From: Gnetum montanum
Lineage: Eukaryota; Streptophyta; Gnetopsida; Gnetales; Gnetaceae
Length of the DNA stretch: 64,000 bases
Reading direction: 5' to 3'
NCBI GenBank assembly: GCA_015680685.1
Contig: MNCI01009454.1
Span: forward strand, 200,212-264,211
The notes beneath the pieces are model-generated. The model was not told where the DNA came from, did not search any database, and saw nothing but the letters and a program-made list of their open reading frames with translations. A program made the position numbers and the translations under genes. Positions 12,240 through 22,480 of this stretch are shown one piece after another. The stretch's first letter is position 1, and each line of letters opens with the position of its first letter.

Positions 12240-13440
12240 AGCACATTGTGCATGGAACCATCAGAGGGGCTTGTACAAGCCTATATCAACAACAGAGATG
12301 AAATGGAAGAGATTCATCAATAGGTCTCCACTGTTGATGATCAAGATGACTGGGGAAAACTAAAAATCCCTGAGAGCTTAAAACAAGAGCCCCTTGAGTT
12401 AAATTCTTTACTAGCTCACTTAGAGTATGCATTTTTGCAAAATAGAAAGCCGATAATCATTAATGCCACCCTTGCTCCAGAACAGAAGAAGAAGTTGCTA
12501 GAGGTGGTAAACAAATGGGTTACTGCATTTGCATGGTCATATCCTAAGTTGACTAGAGTTGATCCCAGGGTCTACTAGCATCGGATCTATCTTGACCCTT
12601 CCATGAAGCCATGATGATAGCCACAAAAATGGTTGAATCCCAAATTGAAGCTGATTGTAAAAGATGAAATTGAACAGTTGCTAAAGACAGGATTCATTTA
12701 TTCTGTTGCCGATAGCAAATGGGTTAGCCCACTCATTATCGTGTCCAAAAAAGATAGCAAGTGGAGGGTTTGTATTGATTTCTGGTTGCTCAATATGGTG
12801 ACCTTCAAGGACCACTTCCTGCTCCCATTTGTGGACCAAGTGTTGGACATCATAGCAGGGCACTACTACTACAGCTTTTGGATGGTTATAGTGGTTATAA
12901 CCAAATCCAAATAGCACCAGAGGATTAGGCCAAAACTACTTTCACGAGTCCATGGGGGACTTTTGCATACAAGAAGATGCCCTTTGGCCTATGCAATACA
13001 CCTGCTACATTCCAACACCTTTGCCTAAGCATCTTCTAGTAACAAATCAGCAATGGTATGGAAGTCTTCATGGATGACTTCTCCACCTATGGGGCCATGT
13101 TCGAGCAAGCCTTGGACCATCTCAAGTAGGTTCTAAAGAGGTGTGTAGACACCAATCTACGGCTCAATTGGTAGAAGAGCCATTTGATGGTACAAGAGGG
13201 CATCGTGTTGGGGCATTGCATCTCGCAAACAGGGATCAGCGTGGTTATCCAAGGAATTACCTTCCAACCAAGTACTATAAAAGATGTTCAGTCATTTCTT
13301 GGACACACTGGTTACTACTGGTGATTCATTGAAAACTTCTTGAAGATCGCCAAGTCGTTGGGAGAGCTGACAAAGAAGGACACTCCGTTCATCTGGACCA
13401 AGGAATGCAAGTTTGCATTCCAAGTGCTGAAATAGAAACT
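12240..13440 (+). pseudogene. Element B pre-RT linker and reverse transcriptase
   Basis: The linker (12240-12560) contains DDWGKLKIPESLKQEPLEL and APEQKKKLLEVVNKWVTAFAW. RT proper: NPKLKLIVKDEIEQLL (12633), WVSPLIIVSKK, WRVCIDFWLLN and KDHFLLPFVDQVLDIIAGHYYYSF. A one-base deletion near 12879 then throws the frame before LDGYSGYNQI, which is still readable in the next frame. The catalytic box is intact as VFMDDFSTYG at about 13060-13090. Stops at 12927, 13037-13043, 13126 and 13171 also break it. It copies element RNA to DNA in the particle; inactive here. Confidence 0.85.
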
Positions 13441-13469
13441 TGTAGAAACTCTAATTCTACGAGCCCCTG

Positions 13470-13990
13470 ATTGGTCCAGACCCTTTCACATTATGATGGA
13501 TGCATCCAACTACACATTGGGAGCTGTGCTTACACAGTGTAATGATCAAAAACATCCCTATTATATCCACTGTGCAAGCTGTAGTATTGTGTGTGCTCAG
13601 TTGAACTACACCACCACTAAAAAGGAATTGATGGTGGTGGTGTTTGCCTTGGAAAAATTCTGGCACTATGTGCTTGGATACGAGGTGTTTGTGCATACTT
13701 ACCACAGTGCTATCCAGGTCCTGATGAACAAACCAACGGTAAGCCCCCGCATAATCTGGTGGCTAGTGATTCTTCAGGAGTTTGATCTTAGCATGGTAGA
13801 TAGGAAGGGGAATGAGAATGTGGTTGCTGACCACTTGTCTCGGTTACAATGGGATGACACAGAAGAGGAGGAGCCCTTATCTGACCAATTTCTAGATAAA
13901 CTACTCTTCACAGGCATCATTGATCCTCAACCACCCAAGGAATTCCTTTGGTTCAACCGCATCCTCACCTACCTCACAACCCAGGAGTTG
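13470..13990 (+). pseudogene. Element B RNase H and linker
   Basis: One open stretch of 172 codons (13493-14011) carries MMDASNYTLGAVLTQ (first Asp), KKELMVVVFALEKFWHYVLGY (Glu), then VHTYHSAI where VHTDHNAI is expected, so the third acidic residue is changed. NVVADHLSRLQ (last Asp) is intact. The tail DQFLDKLLF..GIIDPQPPKEFLWF..ILTYLTTQELPKEW is the usual connection to integrase in this lineage. This RT domain partner degrades RNA in RNA:DNA hybrids; the missing acid probably kills it. Confidence 0.85.
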
Positions 13991-14860
13991 CCTAAGGAGT
14001 GGAACCATTGACAAAAATAGCAGTTTCTTCATAAGGCTAAGCGTTTCATGGAAATAAATGGCCACCTTTATAAGGTATGCATAGATGGCCTGATTCGATG
14101 GTGTGTCCCTGATGATGATACACTATGTGTCCTCCAAGATGCTCATGAGGGCCCTTATGGGGGCCACTATGCTAGACATCGAACGACCATTAAAATCTTT
14201 CTTGTAGGGTATTACTCTCTTACACTAATCAGGGATGCCCAATGGTTCGCCCGCTCCTGCAAATGATGCCAAAGGGATGGTGGAATGATGGCATGGTTGG
14301 AGGAACCTCAGCAGTGGACCCAGCCACTGGAGCCCTTTGACATTTGGGGCATCGAATTCATGCAACCTAGCACACCCCTATTAAACAGGAAGGCCTACAT
14401 CATCGTAGCTATGGACTACTATACAAAGTGGGCCAAGGTGGCAGCTGTTGTCGACTGTTCTTCCAACACCGCCGCACGATTTTTCCAACAACAAATCATT
14501 AACAAGTTTGGAGTGCCACGTGCACTCATTTCAGATAATGGGACTCACTTTACGGGTGTCACGTTTCGGAAACTCATGCAATGCTTAGGGGTAATGCATA
14601 AATTCACAACTCCCTATCACCCCCAAGCCAACGGGCAAGCCGAAGTCACCAATAGGGAGATCACCAAGATCCTTACCCGAACCATCAGCAAATATAGGAG
14701 GGATTGGAGCACTAAGCTTAACAATGACCTATGAGCCTATCGTTCCACTTGGAAACTTCCTGTAGGGTACTCTCCCTATGAGTTAGTGTACAAAAAGTTT
14801 CCAACACTTCCCATTTAGGCTAAACTCCGCACACTATCCACCGCCAGTGACTTAGGCCTT
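13991..14860 (+). pseudogene. Element B integrase
   Basis: The zinc-binding part is at 14048-14290: MEINGHLYKVCIDG, DAHEGPYGGHYA (His pair), SCK.CQRDG (Cys pair, with a stop at 14264). The core ORF (14285-14734) has PFDIWGIEFMQ, where the catalytic Asp of 'GIDFMGP' is Glu. It also has RALISDNGTHFTG (second Asp intact), YHPQANGQAEVTNREITKIL (Glu intact) and SKYRRDWSTKLN. The reading ends WKLPVGYSPYELVYKKFPTLPI, then a deletion removes the C-terminal tail that A and C retain. A stop follows NNDL at 14732. Confidence 0.85.
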
Positions 14861-16317
14861 GCTAATTTGTTGTCTTGTTGTCTTCTGATGTCTGGCATGG
14901 ATGGTTTTTGTTGTGATGGGTAATGTGTACTCGTCCACCTAGTTGTCTAGTTTCCGCCCTCACATGGTTCTTTTTGGACTTTGCATCTACTTTTTGCTCA
15001 TAAAATCAGCAGTGAGTTCACATCATCCACCCATTCCCCACTCCATGGTTTTCCTTCTATTAAGAACATGCAACCCCTTCCCTTAACAACATTTTAATTA
15101 ATGTGTGACTTATGTGCTTCCCAAACTCGGGGATGATCCAATGGTTTGAATCGTGTGTGACTTCAAGGGGAATGCAATATTTGTTGCTCTGTTCTGCCCT
15201 CTGAGGCTGTTGGTATGTCCTTACGGATTTCCTACCACTTCACATCCTTCTCTCTATGGAAGCTTTTGAGCAATTCAACCTTACATGGTGTGGTCCTCAC
15301 TGAAAAATTCAAAAAAAATAAATAAACATGAGGATTCAAAGCATACCCCTTGGTCGGATGCATGTGAACATGCATGGGTCTTTGCATGGTGTGGTTCCCC
15401 CGAAAGAGAGAAAAAAAAGAGAATATCACTATGTGGGAATTCAAAGCACACCCCTTAGACCACCTCTAATGGGCCACCGTACTAGTTATGGGACTTCCTT
15501 GGTCCCCTCTAACTTTGTCCCATTCTACTTCCTTCCTCTTACATTTTTTGGAGTGGTGGTTCTCTATGGCATCATTCTTGCTTCCTTAGGGGATGGCCGG
15601 GACTTCGTCTATTACTGCAATGTCACTGAATAAGGATGGTTTTGGGTCTGAACTCAGGAATGGTTCTACTGGGTCACTTAACCACATTTACACATGGGGT
15701 TTCATGTGACCAACAATCAAAATACCATTCTCTCATCTCTCTCTCTCTTCACCCAGTTCTCTCCACAACTCACCTCACTACCTATTTTATGTCATGAAGG
15801 TTTGTCATGATTTTTGTGGGTTTCCATGCCTTGGCAGAATCTTTTGGGTAGGAGTCCTACCTAGCAAACACCATTTCTTAGCCCCGGGGCCCATGGACCC
15901 CGGTGTTGAGGGCTATGTAGGGGCTACTAAGGCTATGGCCTGCTATGGGGAGGACCCACCTACATTTCCTTGGTTCCACCTGTTAAGTCTTCCATCCTTT
16001 GTATTTCATGGTTGACTAGTTTTTGGGTCCCATCACTCGATTTATTCCCCGCAGAGTTCTTTTTTTTAGTCTAGTTCTCCTATTTTTGTCTCTTTTTTCA
16101 CACTTAATTACCTTCCTCATGTCATTAGCCATGTTCGAGCCTCTCATGTGCTTCAATCGCCTCAATTTGGCATTTCAAATTCATCATTTTGAGCTTTATA
16201 TGGGTTGGTCAACGCTAGTCAATGGGTAAACACACCTGTGTCGATGGGGCCCTGTCGATGCAGTGACTGCGTATATGTGGCCATGTATACATGGCCCTAT
16301 CAATGTAGCACCTAACC

Positions 16318-16329
16318 CCTATATATACC
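16318..16329 (+). promoter_or_regulatory. Internal TATA-like box upstream of ORF3 (element B)
   Basis: cctatatatacc lies about 370 bp before the ORF3 ATG, after a block resembling the LTR promoter. A has cctataaata at the matching place (5349-5358) and C has tcctatttaaacc (minus, about 29593-29606). About 100 bp downstream of the box is conserved between A and B ('gggagtttttaccattttt'). This could drive ORF3 separately; unproven. Confidence 0.4.
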
Positions 16330-16489
16330 CTGCCGCACTTTTCCATTTTTCATCATTTGAAGTCCAAATTGAGGGGAGTTTTTACCATTTTTTCTGCCTA
16401 ACCTTTCCCAATGCACCTACATTCCGTCGCAAGTCTTCATCAACTGATCCTTGCCCTTTTAAGCAATTGGAGGTATGCTCTCAATCGTG

Positions 16490-16524
16490 NNNNNNNNNNN
16501 NNNNNNNNNNNNNNNNNNNNNNNN
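16490..16524. other. Assembly gap (35 Ns)
   Basis: Thirty-five consecutive Ns in element B's spacer. Comparison with A suggests little coding content is hidden, but the true size is unknown. Confidence 1.
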
Positions 16525-16679
16525 TAATTAATTGATTAATTATGAAAACTTTGGCCCTAACCCATAAATTAATGCTCCGGAAGACTTAACGGTGTGCTTG
16601 TGCCAATAACATAACTTGGTCAAACTGACAAGGTATATATGGACCATTTTAAGCTACTTACGAATGGTCTAACAGGTGG

Positions 16680-16695
16680 TTATGTTTGATTGCAG
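16680..16695 (+). other. Putative 3' splice acceptor immediately before ORF3 (element B)
   Basis: 'ttatgtttgattgcag' precedes ATGGCACCC directly. C has the equivalent 'ttttgttgtaattgtag' (minus strand, ending at 29411). A has a degraded 'gttgtgattacaa'. An acceptor fused to the start codon would suit a spliced subgenomic mRNA. Confidence 0.45.
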
Positions 16696-19560
16696 ATGGC
16701 ACCCAAACTGAGGCACCCAAGGGATGAAGGACCATCACAACCAAGGGACAAGCACCCACGCATGGGAAGGGGATGAGGTGTGCAACCACCAAAGCATGTG
16801 GAGGGCTCTCATGCAATAGGGCCCTTCCGTGAAAGACCTGACATGGAATCTATTCATCATATTCACAAAGAGAAGATTCCTAGCAAGCAATCGCTCGGGG
16901 ATGAGACCCCTTGGATGGCATCACGGCTTGAGGTCACCCTAACCCAAGCTTGCCTTGATGCTATCACGTCACGCGAGGTGCAACAGACGATCCTCCAAGA
17001 GCTAAATTTTGGACCATTCCTCAAGAATTCTCCAGAAGATGTGAGGCTTCAACTGCAGAACTCTCTGATGTGGCCAATCATCATAACCAATGGTGAATGG
17101 TACTTAGGAGAAACTTATCTCTTCTGGATGAATCAGCAACTAGGGTCTAGAGTAAGAATCAAAGACATTTATGTCTCTTACTCTTCAAAGGCGATAGCGC
17201 AGGCTCTGGGGTTGCCTGAAACTGGGGTAGATGTGGTAGAAATTCCAAAACAAGCCAATCTATAGGTAAAGGTGTAGTGGACCCAACGGTGCTATGTGGT
17301 AGAGCCCAAGGAATTTGGCTCCGTAACCATGGTAGAGAGTGTACTCCAAAATCGCATCTTACCACCTAAACCCAATGGTAAGACCCAGTAAAATCACAGC
17401 CTTCTCCGCTCGTGTGTGTGCTACCTTGAGTGGAAAATTTCCCATGAGTCTTCCACAGCTACTGTTTCTAGAAATTGAAAAGAGGTTCATTGAGAATGAA
17501 CATGGAAGATGAGCTTTCCCCTTTCCTTGCCTAATCTAAAAATTGTGCAAAGGGGCAGGGATAGCATGATATTCCAACAATGTAATCCGACATGCCCCAA
17601 TTGCCTCGTGGCAAGAGATGATGAAAGAAAAATCTCCTGCAACCACACAGACAGAGGAGGAGTAGCAACCACCTCCACCACCTGCACAAACAATGCATCC
17701 AAGCTCGCAACACATAGCAAAATACATCCACAAGATCTGGGAAACACTCTTGAGCCAGCAAGAGCAATCTGGTAGGACTAGTGAAGAAGAAGACCCTTTG
17801 ATTTATCACCCTACCATGAGCCACCTGGAGAAAGTGGCTCAATCAGTTAGCTTGCTTGAAAGGGCAGGGCTGATATTCTCTGTCGCCCAAGCATAAGTTC
17901 CAACCAGAATAGATCCAAGCATCCGAGATGTATCAACATCAACCCAACATTTGTTCCCTAAAATTTTAGGGAATGATGCTACCTTCTCAGTCTGCTTGGA
18001 AGATGGTGAAGGGGTGATAGTCCTAGTGATGCAGCACCAGGGACAAGAAGTTGCATCCAAAGTGGTTGCTAACACAATCGCTAAGGCTCTTAATGCACCG
18101 GCAGAACTTGTACCAAACATTCATAGACTACAAGATATACATGTGTCTACTTGAACTTTGCATAGCCAGATTGACATAGCCCAACATGAAGAGCTATTGG
18201 ACCAACTAGTGGGAACTGGGCAATCGCTTCCGGATGTCTTCGACCTTCCGGACAACATTACTGTAAACTAGTCGAAGCTGCTCTCAACAAGGGGCAAGAG
18301 CCTTGTTTTGGAATGGCAACTTGAAGCTGCTCAAGTCACTTGTCCCCGCTTGGCAACTGAGGTAGCCCAATTAAGAGCCTAGCTTGCCGATCCTGCCATC
18401 CTCAACCACGAAATCACCAGAGATGAAGCTTTTCAATAGCTTCAGCTTAAACTTCAAGTTGTTGAGGATGTATGGAAGATAGCGATCCTCGACAAGTCCA
18501 TAACAAATGCTCGAGTGTATCACTTAGAGAAGGACTTGGTGGAGGTTTGAGAGGAGAACATACGGCTGACCATGGAGGTTCATCACCTACGCAATGTTGG
18601 TGCAGAAAACAAACACATGAAAACTTTCATTCACCAACAATAGGAGGACCTAGCCAGAGTGAACACTAACATAAGAAGGTTGGCTGCTAAAAATCAAAAT
18701 CTATTAATGGAGGAGGTTCAAGCATTGCGATAGAATTCTACAATCGAAATTGCCACTTGGAAGAATGAGGCCCTGAAATTTGAAAAAGTCAAAAATCATT
18801 ACAGGGACTAAGTGGGATTACAAAAGGAGGTAAATGAGAAGCACATTCAAGTTGCTAAAGCCAAGATGAACCAAGCGCTCCAGCAACTCCGAGAAGGAGG
18901 CGATGTATGGCATTGTATCTTCGATGGGTTGAACACCTATAACAAAGCAGAAATCCACCTAAAGGAGCTGCAAATTGAGAAGATGACAGAATACATGGAG
19001 TTGGCCAACCTTCAATATGCAAACTTGGCTATGCTCACAGCTGGGAGACTATGGTCAGAGTTAGAAAAACAAGTGGCCACCTTGTATTCCCTATACAAGG
19101 GAGAGTTTCAGGCGCAGAAGGCAACAAAACAAAAGTTGGCAACAGCAAACGCAGAACTCAAGGTCCTCCGTCCAAGCTTTGAAGGACAACGTACAGTCAT
19201 AGAGGACATGGCTCGAAGAATGAATGACTACCAGCAGCTGCAAGCATTAATCTGAGCATTTGACATCGAACACAAGCAGTTCGCAACTTGGTTTGTCAAC
19301 TTAAAAGAACTCTTTTCGATGCTACCATGCCCTTGGGAAGTTCCAGTTCCAGCACACATTGGAGAAGCTGCCTGGGACATGAATGATCCCAGAAGCAAAG
19401 AAGAAAAGATGAGGGCTCTCTTGGAGGCTTTCTGACTACCTCCAGAAGTTGCAACTACCGCAGGGCAACCATCATTCGTGCCACCACCAATGCATGGGCT
19501 AGAGGCTAGACAAGGTCTATTAGAACCACTACCCCTAGGGACAGTGTGATCTTCTCCAAC
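16696..19560 (+). pseudogene. Element B ORF3: extra 3' protein with plant-transposon-protein-like and coiled-coil regions
   Basis: About 950 codons from ATG 16696, broken by roughly 20 stops, many of them TAG. The N-terminal third (16780-17560) has ASRLEVTLTQACLDAI, ELNFGPFLKNSPEDV, VRIKDIYVSYSSKAIAQALGLPETG, HLNPMVRPSKITAFSARVCATLSGKFP and FPCLI.KLCKGAGIA. This pattern resembles the 'putative plant transposon protein' family (I recall it as PF20167), found in Athila-type elements. A Pro-rich linker (17650-17800) follows. The C-terminal half (18180-19260) is rich in Glu, Lys, Gln and Leu with heptad-like spacing, for example VGLQKEVNEKHIQVAKAKMN and EGQRTVIEDMARRMNDYQQL. No signal peptide or clear membrane segment is visible, so it is not obviously an envelope protein despite its env-like position. 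Its function is unknown. Confidence 0.65.
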
Positions 19561-19800
19561 AATTTTGTGCATCATCCTACATAGCAGAGGCTCTAGGACT
19601 AGCGAGGTGTTCAATTTTGTCTCTAAACACCACCATTTTTGTAATTTGTCCTCCTCTGTAACTCAAGCACTTGGTCAAATTCATGTTGTATTATGTGTGT
19701 GTCATCTATGTGTTTTAGTTATGTGTGTTATAAATAAGAATCCATACCTTCCAAATTGTAAAGTAACTCGAGGACAAGTTTTTGCTCAGTCATGGGGGTA
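19561..19800 (+). other. Element B 3' untranslated segment and polypurine tract
   Basis: About 240 bp with no ORF. It is conserved with A 21261-21443 and C 29075-29300 (words 'cacttgg', 'aactcgaggacaagttttt'). It ends 'catgggggta' at 19791-19800, the polypurine tract that primes plus-strand synthesis, directly abutting the 3' LTR. Confidence 0.75.
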
Positions 19801-20689
19801 TGATAAAGTGTCATTAAGTCATGCATCGACTGGGCCACATATGCCTGGCCACTTCAATGTAGGCCCATCAACGTAGCCTTCCTATGTCGACATGGCCCTG
19901 TTTACACAACCACCTATCTTAGCCTATAAATAAAAGGGCCTTCCGCCTCATTTAGAAATCTTTCATTTAGTTGTAGTGAAGCTCTTGCAGTTTGTTCCCA
20001 CATGAGATAGAATATTTTCCATGTGCCTGCAACAGGTGTAAGAAAAGTGATCGGCTCTTTATTCAAGCATTGATGTATCTGAGCTCATTGGTGTGATGGA
20101 AATAAAGATGAACTATTCAAGCATTCCTTGCAGCATTTGGACTTAGCCATTTTATGCATTCCATAGTTTAAGATGTTTATGCTTTGTTAATTACTTAAGT
20201 TTCTATTACTATTATCTTAATCACTATCACTTATTCATAGTTCATAAAGGCCATAAGTACGACCATATTGAATGTAAATCAAACACTTGGTAAGCCCAGT
20301 GACACTTAATGTCTAGTCACCCAGAAGTGTTAGGAGATGCTCAGAACATGTTTGAAAGATGGGATCCAATACTTGTGCTAGGCATAGTTAAAGTACAAGC
20401 TAGGATAATCATAGATTAGATAATAGTTCATTCCTTAATCTTCATACCTTAATTAGCCGTCAAAAGATATGCAAAAAGATATAAAAATCATTAGCCTTAA
20501 TCTCACTTAACCATCGTAATTAGAACATCACAAGTAAGATTAGGAAGACAGCGACTGTTCTAACCCAAGGGTTTCACTGGTTAGGGTATGGTGTATGTCA
20601 AGTGTTTACAGTCTACTAAATTTAACCGAGTTGCATGTGAATGCCCGTGATTTGCATGGTTGGGCCTAGGGGTACCTAGCCGCTCATCA
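19801..20689 (+). repeat. Element B 3' LTR
   Basis: It starts TGATAAAG and ends CTCATCA, with a TATA box (ctataaataaa) at 19924-19934. It aligns from end to end with the 5' LTR, with small indels, for example one short unit missing near 20190. Differences are mainly C/T and G/A, many at former CpG or CHG sites. Confidence 0.92.
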
Positions 20690-21260
20690 ATAGGTTGTGG
20701 TCAAAATTGGAGAAACAAGAAACTAGCTCATACCTTCTATATAGGGCTAAGTTCAAGCATCATAAGGAGACCAAGTAGAAGCTTGAGGTAATAAATGTGA
20801 AACTTGAGGTTTTCAAAGCAAAGTTCATTGATCAAAGATCAACATCAAAGAACTTGGCCAATAGAATGAATGACTACCAAGAGTTGCAAAATGCACTCAA
20901 GGCATTCGACATTAAACTTAAATAGTTCATCACCTAGTTTATCAATGTCAAGGAGCTATTCCCTACAATGTCATGTCCTTGGAATATTCTCATACCAACC
21001 CACATCAATGATGCTGCATGGACCATGGATGATCCTAGAAGTAAGAAGGTAAAGATGAAGGCATTTTTGGATGCCTTTCTTCTTCTACCAAAAGTCATAG
21101 TTGTAGTCAAATAGCCACAGTAGTAGCCTCAACCTCAATAGCCAACCGAAGGTAGGAGAAGGTCCTTCAACATTCCAAGAACCTCCACCACCTAGGACTA
21201 TTTGATTTTCTTCTTCGTCTTCAGCTATCAGAGGAGTTGTGTTGCTCATTTTTATCATGA
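20690..21260 (+). pseudogene. Element A ORF3, 3' portion
   Basis: The reading resumes after the B insertion at 'LWSKLEKQETSS', matching B's LWSELEKQVATL. It runs through ANRMNDYQELQNALKAFDIK, FINVKELFPTMSCPWNI and INDAAWTMDDPRSKKVKMKAFLDAF (20860-21090), matching B 19220-19430. The first base pairs (20690-20694) are the second copy of the target duplication. It ends in a Gln/Pro-rich segment with stops. Confidence 0.75.
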
Positions 21261-21443
21261 TGTTTAATTTTTTTTTCCTAAACACCAAATTCTGTAATGA
21301 TTGTAAATCCGTACACTTGGGCACTTAGTGTTTGTTTGTGTCAGTAGTTAGTTAATAATCCCATACCTTTCCAAAATTTTATAAGAAACTTGTTCCTCCT
21401 ATTTGTTTACTCGAGGATGAGTCTTCATTTAGTCATGGGGGTA
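21261..21443 (+). other. Element A 3' untranslated segment and polypurine tract
   Basis: Conserved with B 19600-19800: 'gtacacttgggcacttag' near 21310 and 'tactcgaggatgagtcttc' near 21410. It ends in 'catgggggta' (21434-21443), the polypurine tract directly before the LTR. Confidence 0.75.
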
Positions 21444-22300
21444 TGATGAGTTGCATTCATGGGTTGCATTATGGAATCCCATCAATACGATCTCATTGAC
21501 ATGATCACATCAACACATGGTTTGATTTGTTGACGTGACCCCATCGACGCAATGTCTATCTTTGGCTATAAATGTGCACTCATCAATCACATTTACGGAA
21601 TTCCATAGTTGGTGTCTTAGTGAAGCTCTTGTATTTTTTCCATTCAATAGTTAGAATATTTTCTAAGATCCTGTAGTAGGAGTGAGAAATGTACATTTCT
21701 TTATTTGAGCACTAATGTACCTAAGCACCTTGGTGTGACTGATAATAAAGACAAGCTTTCTTCACAAACCTTGCAACATTTGGAATTAGATTAATGTTTT
21801 TTAAAATGAATTTATTATTTGAGAAATTTAATTTAATGCATCAAATTAATTAGTTAAATAGAAATTTATCAAAGCACATAAGTACGATCACTTTGAGCAT
21901 ACGTTTAACGCTTAGTAATCCTAGTAGCACCTAATGCTTGGTAACCCAATAGCATTACAACGTGTTTAGGATGTGTACGAAAAGTGAAATGGATGCTTAT
22001 GTTAGGATTAGTTGAGAATTAGCTAGTTATTAGATTAGTTAAGCATTTAATTACTTTCTTCTTTTTCATAGGTGACTTAAACAATAGAATACAAAGTGAT
22101 AATAATCAAATGCCTCAGTTACACTTTACCATTCACTTCCACCTCACAAATGAAACTAAGAAGACAATGATCATGTCCATTAGATTCACTTCCTAGACCT
22201 AGTGTACTTAGAGAGCTAAATGCTACAAATTTGATCAAATTACTTAGTGAATGCTAGTGATTTGTATGGTTAGGCATAGGAACTACTCGTTTCCCATCAT
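21444..22300 (+). repeat. Element A 3' LTR
   Basis: It starts TGATGAGTTG right after the polypurine tract, has a TATA box (ctataaatg) at 21566-21574 and ends near 'cccatcat'. The last few bases are degraded relative to the TCATCA end of B, so the boundary is good to about 3 bp. It shares landmarks with B and C LTRs ('cataagtacgatca', 'taacccaatagcatta', 'tgtatggttaggcatagg'). Confidence 0.85.
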
Positions 22301-22480
22301 ACATTAATAGCTTCTACTAATGCTTTGTATATTGTGACATTACCTTATTTTTAGAAGGTGAATGTATTAAACTTACATTGTGTAACTACTATAAAATTAA
22401 TGAGCATAAGTATGGTTAAAATTACAACATTAGCAAGCATCCTATGGACCTTTTGGTATGTCAAAACATTAAGTAAACTG
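22301..22480. other. Host-like flank related to 51190-51255
   Basis: 'gctttgtatattgtgacatta' at about 22324-22345, and a weaker match for 30 bp after, is repeated at about 51197-51255 beside the duplicated gene block. It may be a remnant of a third copy of that block or the flanking DNA into which A inserted. Confidence 0.4.

Larger units (their letters stand above)
14861..16695 (+). other. Element B spacer between integrase and ORF3
   Basis: No convincing ORF. It aligns patchily with A 3900-5775. It includes two copies of a 'catggtgtggt' motif about 100 bp apart (15283 and 15386), pyrimidine tracts (about 15720-15760 and 16060-16095) and a CpG-containing block near 16220-16310 whose words ('gtggcc', 'atggccc', 'caatgtagc') recall the U3 of the LTR. 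It ends in a T-rich acceptor-like site immediately before the ORF3 ATG. The assembly gap lies inside it. Confidence 0.7.
8107..20689 (+). mobile_element. Element B: near-complete Athila-like Ty3/gypsy retrotransposon with extra 3' ORF
   Basis: About 12.6 kb with two LTRs (914 and 889 bp) starting TGATRA and ending TCATCA. It has a primer site, gag, protease, RT, RNase H, integrase, a 1.8-kb spacer, ORF3 and a polypurine tract. It sits inside element A's ORF3. The flanking 5-mers are gtagg (8102-8106) and atagg (20690-20694), a target duplication with one mismatch. By hand the LTRs differ at about 8% over a 270-bp stretch, mostly transitions, so the insertion is old. Internal stops and frameshifts mean it is defective, but it is the best preserved of the three related copies. 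Confidence 0.9.
854..22300 (+). mobile_element. Element A: Athila/Tat-like Ty3/gypsy retrotransposon, 5' end missing, interrupted by element B
   Basis: A runs from about 854 to 8106 and resumes at 20690-22300. Order seen: pre-RT linker, RT, RNase H, integrase, integrase tail, spacer with TATA-like box, ORF3, polypurine tract, 3' LTR. The domain order (RT-RNase H-integrase) and the RT wording (KDHF..PFV.QVL, LDGYSGYN) place it in the Ogre/Tat/Athila branch of Ty3/gypsy. The coding parts hold many stops and frameshifts, so it is not autonomous. Its 5' LTR, gag and protease would lie left of the window. Element B lies inside ORF3; without it ORF3 homology to B's own ORF3 continues without a gap. 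Confidence 0.85.

Noticed and set aside
15328-16229. Several ORFs of 60-100 codons (15328-15633, 15794-16015, 16023-16229)
   Set aside because: Not conserved in the matching spacer of element A; they sit in untranslated retroelement sequence.
16696-19560. ORF3 as a true envelope gene
   Set aside because: Position fits, but no signal peptide, furin-like site or transmembrane segment is visible; the coiled-coil half and the globular head suggest otherwise.
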